A DNA stretch of 36,101 nt from Olavius sp. associated proteobacterium Delta 1 (GTDB taxonomy: Bacteria > Desulfobacterota > Desulfobacteria > Desulfobacterales > JAFDCJ01): contig CACVKW010000413.1 of assembly GCA_902749685.1 (NCBI GenBank), forward strand, positions 1-36,101, written 5' to 3'. Numbering within the stretch: position 1 is the stretch's first letter; each line of letters starts with the position of its first letter. This document shows, piece after piece, positions 1 through 7,914 of the stretch. A program made the position numbers and the translations under genes. Below the pieces are notes generated by a model, which worked only from the letters and a program-made list of their open reading frames with translations, did not search any database and was not told where the DNA came from.

Positions 1-38
1 CATAACCTGATTTCGAAATCACCAATTTCGCGTTTATA

Positions 39-75
39 ACTGCCTGTTATTATTAAAGGCAGTATTTGATTTTCA
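39..75 (+). terminator. Hairpin with weak T-rich tail, possible terminator
   Basis: A 7-bp perfect stem (ACTGCCT at 39-45 pairing with AGGCAGT at 57-63) encloses an 11-nt AT-rich loop and is followed by a T-rich but interrupted tail. It could end a plus-strand transcript entering from outside the window. The tail is poor, so this is a weak call. It lies just upstream of the transposase remnant and outside its coding homology. Confidence 0.3.
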
Positions 76-96
76 ATTTATTTTGGACAGCAATGA

Positions 97-405
97 GAAC
101 GCATAGAAGCTAATATGTTCGGATTTTTTATCGCTCTAGTTGTTCAAGCATTGATAGAACGCGAAGTGCGAAATAAGATGAAAGAGAACAAAATTGAAGC
201 AATTAGAGTTTATCCGGAACAACGCGAAGCCAATCATCCGACGACTAGTAAGATTATCGATCGTTTTGAAAATATTAGTACTTATAAAATAATAGATAAC
301 TCAAAGATAGTCGAAACGTTTAAAGATAGCTTAAATGATGATCAAAAACTGATATTGAGTCTGTTAAATATTGAAGAGAACAAATACTGGAGCTCGGCTG
401 AGTAG
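97..405 (+). pseudogene. C-terminal remnant of an IS1634-type transposase
   Basis: The frame reads E-R-I-E-A-N-M-F-G-F-F from 97, continues through ALIEREVR, and reaches VYPEQREANHPTTSKIIDRF before a stop at 405. This matches the C-terminal tail of IS4-superfamily (IS1634-type) transposases: the 'peRIeA...ALiERE' helix followed by 'YPE.R....PT...I...F'. An in-frame stop (94-96) sits immediately upstream and nothing transposase-like precedes it, so roughly the first 80% of the gene is missing. The catalytic DDE residues are absent, so it cannot be active. It is not a copy of the complete transposase at 9077-10843, whose C-terminus is clearly different, so two separate elements have visited this locus. 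It faces the truncated asparagine-synthase gene and probably caused that truncation. An ATG at 115 could start a 96-residue ORF, but translation as a functional protein is unlikely. Confidence 0.75.
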
Positions 406-419
406 TAAAAATAAATTCG

Positions 420-436
420 AAAAAATGGCATTTTTT
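420..436. repeat. Short perfect palindrome at the IS remnant/asnB junction
   Basis: Eight-base arms (AAAAAATG and CATTTTTT) flank a single G. The palindrome lies 15 bases after the transposase-remnant stop and just before asparagine-synthase homology begins on the other strand. It may be part of the IS end (established: IS ends often carry such sequence), or a small bidirectional hairpin. Which of these is unresolved. Confidence 0.4.
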
Positions 437-439
437 ATG

Positions 440-1056
440 CGCGGAAAGTAAGTTTTAACTTCCTCAAAGATTGAATATTCTTGGGATATGCAACATGTGT
501 ACAGGTAACTGTCCACGGCGACATGGTTTAGGGTCAGCTCCCTATCGTATGCCAGCCAAATAGATTTAATATCAGAAGAAAAATACACTTTCCCATGTAG
601 TTCCATATAAAATAAGGGTTTAACGCCAAGTCTGTCACGGACAAGAATCAATTCTTCATTTTCACTATCCCATATTGCAATGGCAAACATCCCATTAATT
701 TTTTTTAGAAGCTTTTCGAGTCCCCACTCCTCATATCCATGAATAAGGACTTCGGTGTCCGTTCTGGACCGAAAGGTATGTCCCTTTTCAATCAGTTCAT
801 CGCGCAACCGCGGGAAGTTATATATTTCTCCATTGAGCACTATCCATATCGTTTCATCCTCATTGCACATAGGTTGGCGGCCCAGGGGCGATAGATCAAT
901 AATGCTCAATCGCCGATGCCCGAGTCCAATGTGCGGTGCAACATACAAACCCGCATCATCCGGCCCACGATTTTTCATGACATCCCGCATTTTAACTATA
1001 AGCTCCGGGGCAATTTCGCCATCGCCTTTTTTATATATGCCGCATATTCCGCACAT
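440..1056 (-). pseudogene. asnB: Asparagine synthase-like glutamine amidotransferase, 3'-truncated
   Basis: The N-terminal class-II glutamine amidotransferase domain is intact. It has the Cys2 nucleophile (MCGICGIY), NRGPDDAG, LGHRRLSIIDLS, the NGEIYNF oxyanion region, RTDTEVLIHGYEEWG and VRDRLGVKPLFY. Family members run to about 600 residues, with an ATP-dependent synthetase domain after residue about 200. Here homology fades near residue 203 (SIFEEVK), and the frame runs through IS-derived sequence to a stop at 364, giving a 230-residue ORF with a meaningless tail. The synthetase domain is therefore lost and amide transfer should be impossible, though glutaminase activity could remain. Such enzymes in glycan loci usually amidate sugar carboxylates (family knowledge). 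The start is fixed by the obligatory Met-Cys and a GAGTGG-like Shine-Dalgarno (SD) sequence. It lies downstream of the beta-propeller gene, at the end of the cluster. Confidence 0.85.
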
Positions 1057-1143
1057 TGTCCACTCTTGTTAAAGGTTAAAGTAACTTCTGAATTTATCGA
1101 CCACACAGTCGGACCAATATGACAGTAATAAGAATATTTGTAA

Positions 1144-3090
1144 CTACCATTTCCAACGCATCAAATGAGCATCTGAGCCGAAATATATACCGGTGTCATT
1201 TATGGCCCAACCACAAGTAAGCACTCTGTTCGGTCTTGGTCCCGTCCGGGCAAATTCCCGTACTTCGTATGTCTTCGGGTTAATGGTAAATATAACGTAA
1301 TCTGCCAAGCCGTAGATGAGACCATCCGTATGCTGTCCAAGTGAGTTTACCAGTGGTCGGCCAAATGATTTATTTATTTCAGCTCTGTGAACGATCTCCC
1401 GTTTAACAGTATCATAAACCAAAAGAACCCAAGGGTCTCCGAATATTGCAAAAATTTTCCTATCGGCGTTAGTAATTGAATAGGTTCGACCGCGTCCGGG
1501 GAAAGGGGCAATATCGAGGACTTTTTTTTGCTTTATAGGGTCCCACGCGAAAAGGTGGGCATCCTTTTCGATTGGATTTGTCCCTCCGCCACCAATAACG
1601 TAACTCAACCCAAAAATAAAACCACTCACTGGCTCTTGGGTTAACGCAACAATGGATTGATTGGGTATCAAATGTCTGTAGTTTTCAACAACAGCTTCTT
1701 TTTTGGGATCGTATACACCCAAGGCGCCTCCAAATTGTCCATATGAAGGAATGCTTCCAATATACAATCGTCCATCCCTACCTGCAATCATTGCCTGCGG
1801 TCGCATGTGTCCATCTCCGATCGGACCGAATCCATAGGGGTTATTCTCAGGCATCGTACCGTAATTCCATTGTTTATCGATATCATAAATTGAAAGCCAA
1901 GCATGCGGATAAGCGCCGATGTACAACTTATCGTTCAAACTAGCGAATGAATGAATCTGACCATTCACACTCGTAGGATTACCCGGGTTATCCGTAACTC
2001 CTGTCTTTGGATTATACCAGAAAAATTGCAACGGTAGTGCCGTGCCGCCGTAGATGATACCATCAGCAGACTGTCCTAATGTAAAAATTCGTAAGCCTCC
2101 GGAAGTATATTGGAAAGTTTTTCTCAAGGTACTTTTCGTCTCTGGATGATAAAGCGTGTACCATCCATCTTCACTTGCATCGGAAAGAATATAGCCATCT
2201 TTTAGCATTCTTGTTTCTATTAGTTGGTCTGCCAGCTCATTTCTCAAATATCTCCAAACATGTCCGTTGAGTGTTTTAGGTGCATTTAAAACCGCATCTT
2301 TCTCCCTTATTTCCTTTGCTTTTCCATCTTTAAGTAAATAGTAATGACTATCTACCCTATCGGAACTTCCATAATCTAGACGTCCATAGGCACGGCCATC
2401 CACTCCATTCCAAACTGCACCGAAAGTGCCGCTGACAGTCTGGTTTATAATATGTTCGGGAATGGCTAACTGATGTCTGCCTGTCAATGGGTTGTAAGCC
2501 ACAATACTGGCCCTAACTAAACCAATACCACAATATATCCATCCGTTTTCACCGGTGGCAACCTTTCGATTATATTGTTCCGTAGGGTCCATGCGGCCTA
2601 AATCCTGCATTTCGTTTTTTTCGGGATCATAAGAAATTAATCCCGCATTACCTGATGTACCGCCATAAAGCTTGCCATCTTTGCCAATCGTAAACATCCA
2701 AATATATGAGTCTGTTTTAGACGGCTTACCTAAAACTTCAATACCCTTGTCTTCCTGCTTAGGGTCAAAACGAAGTATATGTCCACCTTCCCAAGTGCCA
2801 AGGTATATTTTATTATCCGGGCCAATGATAAAAGCATAGGCCCCTGCACCCACGGGTGCTTCGAATTGTTTCGTCTCGTCCGTCAGTGGATCTATTTGAA
2901 GGAGGAAAAGAGTTCCTTTATCCTGATAAAAACTGAAATATAATTTAGTTATTTCACCTTTATTGTCAGGACCCGGCAGAATCCCCATTAGCCCGGCTTT
3001 CCTAACGGGGATCCCAAGATCCTGAAACTCAGCATCCGCCGGCGATGTTGCCATTATTGATATTATCAGGATTATTATTGTGAGGAGCAA
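1144..3090 (-). CDS. Exported beta-propeller protein of unknown function
   Basis: A 648-residue protein with a hydrophobic N-terminus (LLTIIILIISIMATS) ending in an Ala-rich site (SPADA before EFQ), consistent with a signal peptide and a periplasmic or outer-surface location. The rest is a run of blade-like repeats of the form 'G.dG.iY.G......i..YDP.t': for example near residues 90-110, 140-160, 185-205, 345-365, 390-405, 430-460 and 610-630. This suggests a propeller of seven or more blades of the WD40/SMP-30-like class. I see no catalytic signature. It lies next to Wzy and asnB, suggesting a role in handling or binding the polymer (inference). The in-frame start is a TTG, and the signal peptide lacks its positively charged n-region. 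That n-region (MHRKREPG) is encoded just upstream from ATG 3116 in another frame, so a one-base frameshift is possible. A TATAAT at 3138-3143 could be a -10 element, but no good -35 is seen. Confidence 0.7.
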   Translation of the reverse strand: MLLTIIILIISIMATSPADAEFQDLGIPVRKAGLMGILPGPDNKGEITKLYFSFYQDKGTLFLLQIDPLTDETKQFEAPVGAGAYAFIIGPDNKIYLGTWEGGHILRFDPKQEDKGIEVLGKPSKTDSYIWMFTIGKDGKLYGGTSGNAGLISYDPEKNEMQDLGRMDPTEQYNRKVATGENGWIYCGIGLVRASIVAYNPLTGRHQLAIPEHIINQTVSGTFGAVWNGVDGRAYGRLDYGSSDRVDSHYYLLKDGKAKEIREKDAVLNAPKTLNGHVWRYLRNELADQLIETRMLKDGYILSDASEDGWYTLYHPETKSTLRKTFQYTSGGLRIFTLGQSADGIIYGGTALPLQFFWYNPKTGVTDNPGNPTSVNGQIHSFASLNDKLYIGAYPHAWLSIYDIDKQWNYGTMPENNPYGFGPIGDGHMRPQAMIAGRDGRLYIGSIPSYGQFGGALGVYDPKKEAVVENYRHLIPNQSIVALTQEPVSGFIFGLSYVIGGGGTNPIEKDAHLFAWDPIKQKKVLDIAPFPGRGRTYSITNADRKIFAIFGDPWVLLVYDTVKREIVHRAEINKSFGRPLVNSLGQHTDGLIYGLADYVIFTINPKTYEVREFARTGPRPNRVLTCGWAINDTGIYFGSDAHLMRWKW

Positions 3091-3255
3091 TGTCCTGGTT
3101 CCCTCTTCCTATGCATTTTGATGCTTTCTAAATGTTCATTATATAATATCACGTTAAAATTTTCGTATGAAAGTGATATCAATGGCTATTAGGATTGTTA
3201 TGGAACAGTGAAGTTATGTTTTAGAGAAGTAATCAATACAGAGATTAGGTAAGAA

Positions 3256-4626
3256 TCAGACCGGCATATTCCATCTCGATCTATCAATTCTCAACAAAGA
3301 AATCACCAGTCCTAGAGATATCCATACTATGATATCGCGCTGAGCGCTTCGTATAAGACTTCCAACAAAAATAACACAAAACAGAGCTATACTCGTACCA
3401 TAAAGTAACATTATCTCTCGATTTACATATGTGTACCTGTACTTTTTGTATCTACGCCAAAGTTTTCGAAGAGGCTTTCCAAAAAATAGTATAAAAAAAC
3501 CCATACCAGGCAATCCCCCCTCCAGACCAACATAAAGAAATGTACTATGAGGCCCACCTATATATCCAGTCATACGTGTCATGGCCGCTTTACTACTTCC
3601 CGGTCCGGTTCCAAACATAGGATTTTCTGCGATTACACGGGCAGAGCCTATCCACCTGCCAATCCGTGACTGATTTACCAGGTCCTCATTGTCAAACTTA
3701 CTAATCTTCATCTCGATTCGTGTCCGGTATTGGGGTAAGCTAAACAAAACAAAGAATGTACCCAATCCAAAACAAAATGCAATAATTAAATACCGCAAAC
3801 GCGGTTTGTTCATCCGTGGATTAATAAAGTAAATAGATGCAAAAATGGCAACGGTTAATCCGATCATACCAGTAAGCGAAATAGTAAATACGATAGCTAC
3901 AATGATAAATACAAATAGTATTATCAGAGTAGTACGGATCTTGAAATTAGCTTTGTGCTCATAAAAGAGAAACATAATTAGAGGTAATGCGCAGTTGAGA
4001 TTAAATGCTGCCACGTTGGGATTACCGAAGTTTCCGCCTAATCTGTTTCCTAAATCAACATCAAAAAAGTAAAATTGGGAAATTATAGCAAAGTGTTGCA
4101 GCCACAAGGTAGCAGCATTACAGCATTGCATAAGTATCATTACCCATATTAGGTTCTTAATATGAATGAAATTATTCATGATTTGGGTTATAAGAAAAAA
4201 AAGGGCCAGCAATTCAAAATATTGTCGAAAAACATAACCGGTTCTAGGATATGGGCCATTTACTAGAAAAGATATAAACAGGATACCATAAAACACAAGA
4301 AAATATTTTAGACAGCCTTCCATGTGTCGGATCTTTAATCCCGCCATAAGTATCCAGACCAGATAGCTGAATATCACTACTGCTCCGACGATTGGCCAAA
4401 TTTTAAATGTCCCGACAGAGACATATGGGATCCAGGGCAGGAGGAACAAAAATAAATAGAGGCTGAACTCCGGTTTATTGATGTGCAACATGAAAATAAG
4501 AAAACTCGCAATTGCAACAGTAACTATGAGTAGGCTATTTTCTGAAACTAATATGACACCCAAAGCGATCAATATCAAAAAGTTCGCTAAAAATACGTTA
4601 GGTACTTTGCTTCTCGATAATGGCAT
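3256..4626 (-). CDS. wzy: Wzy-type O-antigen polymerase / O-antigen ligase family protein
   Basis: A 456-residue inner-membrane protein with about 10-12 hydrophobic segments. A large periplasmic loop lies near residues 290-370. It contains the Wzy_C/O-antigen-ligase pattern: QSRIGRWIGSARVIAENPMFGTGPGSS, then GGPHSTFLYVGLEGGLPG, with the conserved Arg, the NP-G-G-G turn and the His before the Leu-rich helix. Proteins of this family either polymerise undecaprenyl-PP-linked repeat units (Wzy) or ligate polymer to lipid A core (WaaL), and sequence reading alone cannot separate the two. Wzx and Wzz in the same cluster and no other polymerase candidate favour Wzy. A good SD sequence (AGAGAG) lies five bases before the ATG. 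The gene follows the GT4 glycosyltransferase with an 86-bp gap, and 165 bp separate it from the beta-propeller gene. Confidence 0.8.
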   Translation of the reverse strand: MPLSRSKVPNVFLANFLILIALGVILVSENSLLIVTVAIASFLIFMLHINKPEFSLYLFLFLLPWIPYVSVGTFKIWPIVGAVVIFSYLVWILMAGLKIRHMEGCLKYFLVFYGILFISFLVNGPYPRTGYVFRQYFELLALFFLITQIMNNFIHIKNLIWVMILMQCCNAATLWLQHFAIISQFYFFDVDLGNRLGGNFGNPNVAAFNLNCALPLIMFLFYEHKANFKIRTTLIILFVFIIVAIVFTISLTGMIGLTVAIFASIYFINPRMNKPRLRYLIIAFCFGLGTFFVLFSLPQYRTRIEMKISKFDNEDLVNQSRIGRWIGSARVIAENPMFGTGPGSSKAAMTRMTGYIGGPHSTFLYVGLEGGLPGMGFFILFFGKPLRKLWRRYKKYRYTYVNREIMLLYGTSIALFCVIFVGSLIRSAQRDIIVWISLGLVISLLRIDRSRWNMPV

Positions 4627-4712
4627 TTTTGCTCTCTAATATTGTATAGGCCGAAACAAAAAAGGAACGCTGCAATAATGGAATATTTATACTATTTCCT
4701 TGTATCGGATTA

Positions 4713-5897
4713 TCACCCCCACGGGATAACACCAAGTTCCTGTTGTAACCATCGGGAGATATCCGCGGCGTATCGCTCCTTGACTATTTTTCTGCCGGCG
4801 CTAGCAAGCCGTTCTCTCAAAGCTGCATTATCTCGGATTCGTACTACCCCCTCCCATAGTGATTCATGGGCCGGCCGGTAAACGGTATAAGCCCATTTCT
4901 TTTGTCGAGCGTAATCGACAGTGTAACAGTGGGCGGGGCCGTGTACAAGAATCGGTACGCCGGCCAGAGCGTATTCAGTAATTTTTGTAGGGAAAACCGT
5001 TTCGATTTCCGCAGCACTGCGGGGTCGAAAGGCCAGTGGTACGTAAAGCAGATCTGCGTCTGTCAGCTCTTGCCATACTTCCTGCTTTGTACATGATTTT
5101 ATTTTGATCCGCGGATCGCGAAACTCGTCCCGGAGTGACTGCTCCATCGCCGCTGTAAGGATTCGCAATTCCACCCGTTCATTGGGATGCGCCGCCAGAG
5201 CCTGATTTAGAGACAGTAGGGCATCGAGGTTCATATCGACATAAATAGACCCACTGGTTACAATACGAAATGTTTTGCCAGGTTTCCATTTCGGTCTGGT
5301 GCGTGCCGGCATCTTCGTAAATTCAGGATCAATAGTGTGCAAGAGAATTTTTGAATGCACACCATGCTTTTCAAGATAGTATCTTCGGGCCATGTCGTTG
5401 ATCGTGAAGACAGTTTTGGCTTCCTTGAGAATTTGCTTTTCGAAACGTCGCGCAAACCAAGCATTTATGGGTTTCTCATTTTCCTCCCACAGATCATGGA
5501 GGAAAACGTAATATGGCAGTGATAGTTTTTTGGCTAAGCGCCAGCCGGCTATTAAGAACTTACCATCCGGAAGATTAAGAAAAATGGCTTGAGCATTTTC
5601 TTTTACCTGGGCCCTGAAAGCTGTCCTCTCCACAAACGGAATTAGTAACGGCCACGCATGGGCATCGATACGCTGCATAAACCGAACAAATGGGAACTTT
5701 GGAATTGAATAAGATTTACATGGCAATCGACTATTCGGATCAAAAGTTCCTTCATTTTGTGTAACTGCAGCATAGCTGCCAGCCGGAAAATACCGAAAAA
5801 TATTGTGCAGCAGAGTCGGACTCCCTCCGATTGACGGGGGAAAATGCACAGCCATCAGCAATAGTTTTTTACCAAGAATTCTTGATTCTTCGTTCAT
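4713..5897 (-). CDS. Family 4 (GT-B) glycosyltransferase
   Basis: A 394-residue cytoplasmic glycosyltransferase with the GT-B double Rossmann layout. The N-terminus has MAVHFPPSIGGSPTLLHN, the acceptor-side loop typical of GT4 enzymes. The C-terminal nucleotide-sugar domain begins at about residue 215 (FRIVTSGSIYVDMNLDALL) and carries the donor-binding E-x7-E-type region around ETVFPTKITEYALAGVPILVHG. The donor and acceptor sugars cannot be read from sequence. The longest frame starts at 5972, but the ATG at 5897 is preferred because it overlaps the stop of the upstream epimerase gene by 4 bp (ATGA), implying translational coupling. It is one of only two intact glycosyltransferases visible, so others needed for the repeat unit must lie outside this window. 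Confidence 0.85.
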   Translation of the reverse strand: MNEESRILGKKLLLMAVHFPPSIGGSPTLLHNIFRYFPAGSYAAVTQNEGTFDPNSRLPCKSYSIPKFPFVRFMQRIDAHAWPLLIPFVERTAFRAQVKENAQAIFLNLPDGKFLIAGWRLAKKLSLPYYVFLHDLWEENEKPINAWFARRFEKQILKEAKTVFTINDMARRYYLEKHGVHSKILLHTIDPEFTKMPARTRPKWKPGKTFRIVTSGSIYVDMNLDALLSLNQALAAHPNERVELRILTAAMEQSLRDEFRDPRIKIKSCTKQEVWQELTDADLLYVPLAFRPRSAAEIETVFPTKITEYALAGVPILVHGPAHCYTVDYARQKKWAYTVYRPAHESLWEGVVRIRDNAALRERLASAGRKIVKERYAADISRWLQQELGVIPWG

Positions 5898-7021
5898 TGG
5901 GCTAAACCTTTTACTAATAGTTCCTTCATCGCGTCGCCGACTTCTTCCATGGGCGTTTGTCTTGCTACCCAACCAATAAGATCGCTTATGCCCTCGTTCA
6001 ATCTAACCTTCGGCTTCCAGTTAAGCTCCTTAATGATGCAAGAGATATCAGCGTAACAGTGGCGAATGTCTCCCACTCGGAATTTGTTCGTAACCAGTGG
6101 TTCGATAATTACTCCCATCTCTCTGATCAAAAGTCTGGCTAAGTCAAGAATTGTTATCTGGTCACCGCTTCCTACATTGTAAGAGCCGTATTGATTCTCA
6201 CTTTGCTCCATACACATAAGATTTGCACGAACAATATCACTGATATGCACAAAGTCTCGCATCTGGCGACCGTCTTCGTAAATTAGAGGAGGCTTTCCCC
6301 GCAAAAGATTGCCGCAGAAAATAGCGGCTACCCCGGTGTAGGGGTTGCTAAGAGCTTGGCGAGGTCCATAAACGTTAAAAAACCGCAAGGCGAATGTAGA
6401 TATGCCATAGGACTTGCCTACTGACAAGGCTAACTCCTCATGGTCACGCTTGGTAATAGCATAGACACTTGTCGGGGCAAGCGGTTTCTCTTCTGATACA
6501 GGCCTGGGGCTGATCGATTCGCCACATAAGGGACAGAAGGGATTCCACTGTTTTTTTTGAAACATTTCAAGGGTCCGCTCAGAGGGATACACAGTACCAC
6601 ACACATCACAATTGTAGGCCCCTTCTCCGTAAACAGACATGGAAGATGGAATAATCATTTTCTCAAGCCTGTTACAATCCCCGTTTGCGATGATGTCAAG
6701 AAGGTTGGCAATACCGAGAGTATTGGTTTCCACGTACTTCCTCACTTGGTACATTGATTGCCCCACGCCTACAATCGCTGCCTCATGAAACAACACTTCT
6801 ACATCTTTAATTGCCCTGACAAAAGAATCACGGTCCCGGACATCACCTTGGATGAACTCAGCTTCTGGATTCAGGTAATCCGGCTTCTTCTGCGCTGAAC
6901 CATGAACCTGAGGCTCAAGGTTGTCAAAAATGCGCACATTATGTCCCCTTTCCACCAGAGCATCTACTATAAAGGATCCGATAAAACCCGCGCCACCGGT
7001 AACCAACACATTTTTAGTCAT
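5894..7021 (-). CDS. NAD-dependent nucleotide-sugar epimerase/dehydratase with a Cys4 insertion
   Basis: A 375-residue extended short-chain dehydrogenase (SDR). The Rossmann motif GGAGFIGS is at 9-16 and the catalytic YAITK at 187-191 (Tyr187, Lys191), with a Ser-rich active-site strand (IIPSSMSVYGEGAY) before it. Between them, residues 138-166 hold two CxxC pairs (CDVC and CPLC), probably binding zinc. This 'YGEGxYxC ... CPxCG' insertion is, from memory, typical of the dTDP-L-rhamnose 4-epimerase (WbiB-like) group, so a 4-epimerase acting on a dTDP- or UDP-deoxysugar is the best guess. The frame opens eight codons earlier, but the ATG at 7021 has a strong SD sequence (GAGGGGAA) seven bases upstream and lands directly on the fold's first strand. 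The gene is coupled to the following GT4 gene. Confidence 0.85.
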   Translation of the reverse strand: MTKNVLVTGGAGFIGSFIVDALVERGHNVRIFDNLEPQVHGSAQKKPDYLNPEAEFIQGDVRDRDSFVRAIKDVEVLFHEAAIVGVGQSMYQVRKYVETNTLGIANLLDIIANGDCNRLEKMIIPSSMSVYGEGAYNCDVCGTVYPSERTLEMFQKKQWNPFCPLCGESISPRPVSEEKPLAPTSVYAITKRDHEELALSVGKSYGISTFALRFFNVYGPRQALSNPYTGVAAIFCGNLLRGKPPLIYEDGRQMRDFVHISDIVRANLMCMEQSENQYGSYNVGSGDQITILDLARLLIREMGVIIEPLVTNKFRVGDIRHCYADISCIIKELNWKPKVRLNEGISDLIGWVARQTPMEEVGDAMKELLVKGLAQ

Positions 7022-7059
7022 CGACAATTCCCCTCTTTCTATCACACAGTTTATAAAAT

Positions 7060-7208
7060 ATTAAATTTTTAGATAATTTGTCACAAAACAATACATCGTA
7101 ATATTTGTCAAAGTATCTAAAATTTCTGTCTCAGATACTTGTAAATTCCTCAATAAGAATCGATTTGCAAATGGAACAATCTTGAAAAATCAATTCCTCT
7201 TTTTCCAT
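7060..7208 (-). pseudogene. Decayed N-terminal fragment of a methyltransferase
   Basis: The minus strand from ATG 7208 reads MEKEELIFQDCSICKS, then ILIEEFTSI, a TGA stop, then DRNFRYFDKYYDVLFC. Position by position this matches the start of the intact methyltransferase at 7915-8907 (MIFQTCPICKSNYIETF, then TTTWDRHYGFFDKIYNVDIC). The stop falls exactly where the intact gene has Trp43 (TGG to TGA). Homology fades near 7060, just before the epimerase start at 7021. The fragment is therefore the leftover of a second, related methyltransferase gene deleted down to about 50 codons. The spacing of the zinc-binding CxxC pair is kept, though one Cys of the second pair is gone. No function is expected. 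Confidence 0.75.
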
Positions 7209-7240
7209 AGTAAATTTATTGAAACATTCCCGTAAAAAAA

Positions 7241-7888
7241 TCATCTATTCGCAACTTTTTCCCAGGTCCTTGTATCAAAATTGTAATTTATGATTATTTT
7301 AGCCGGAGCGCCTCCTATCACGCAATAGTCGGGAAACTCCCCCGCAACAACAGAATTTGCACCTACAATGTTATGTCGGCCGAGATTTGTACCGGGTAAG
7401 ATAACCGTATTATTGTAAATTTTACAATTTGCCCCTATCATTACTTTGGAGGTTTCGAGGGGCTGTTTTTCAGGAGGAATATGTACATCTTCATACCTAT
7501 GGTTAATATCAGTTATTGTGACATTTGCAGCAATGGCAGTATTACTTCCTATAATTATTTCCTCAGCACATGTTAAATGGAGATTTTGCTGTACCTTTAC
7601 CTCATCTTCAAAAACAATATTCGGGTTATATCTTCTTCCAGCGTATTCAGTGATTCCTTCAATACGACCGTGATATAATATTGTCACGTCATTTCCAAAA
7701 CTTATACATTCCGGAATTATCTTAATCGGTTTAATAATATTTACCCTTGACCCCATTCTCTTGCAAAAATGCCTGTAGAGCACATTAGTCCTTAACCTGT
7801 AAAAATACATACTCATAAATATAATTTTCTCTCGTACAGACATTTTCAGGAATAGAAAAAGTTTATCAACCATTTTTTTACAATGCAC
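7241..7888 (-). CDS. Left-handed beta-helix (hexapeptide) acyltransferase
   Basis: A 215-residue protein whose residues about 60-195 are hexapeptide repeats of the LbH fold ([LIV]-G-x4: IIIGSNTAIAANVTITD, VMIGANCKIYNNTVILPGTNLGRHNIVGANSVV), ending in the family's usual GGAPAKII. The probable catalytic His is in TDINHRYED. Relatives (WcaF, WbbJ, Maa, NodL class) transfer acetyl or other acyl groups from acyl-CoA to sugar hydroxyls or amines, working as trimers in the cytoplasm. The most likely role is O-acetylation of the repeat unit. The frame opens at a GTG (7888); an ATG five codons later (7873) is equally possible, and neither has a clear SD sequence. It follows the methyltransferase gene by 26 bp, so the two are probably co-transcribed. 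Confidence 0.8.
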   Translation of the reverse strand: MHCKKMVDKLFLFLKMSVREKIIFMSMYFYRLRTNVLYRHFCKRMGSRVNIIKPIKIIPECISFGNDVTILYHGRIEGITEYAGRRYNPNIVFEDEVKVQQNLHLTCAEEIIIGSNTAIAANVTITDINHRYEDVHIPPEKQPLETSKVMIGANCKIYNNTVILPGTNLGRHNIVGANSVVAGEFPDYCVIGGAPAKIIINYNFDTRTWEKVANR

Positions 7889-7914
7889 TTTTCAAGAACC
7901 GTTTAGCTTTCAAT

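Noticed and set aside
755..1072. Plus-strand ORFs across asnB (755-1072 and 916-1122)
   Set aside because: They are antisense to clear amidotransferase motifs and have no recognisable protein features.
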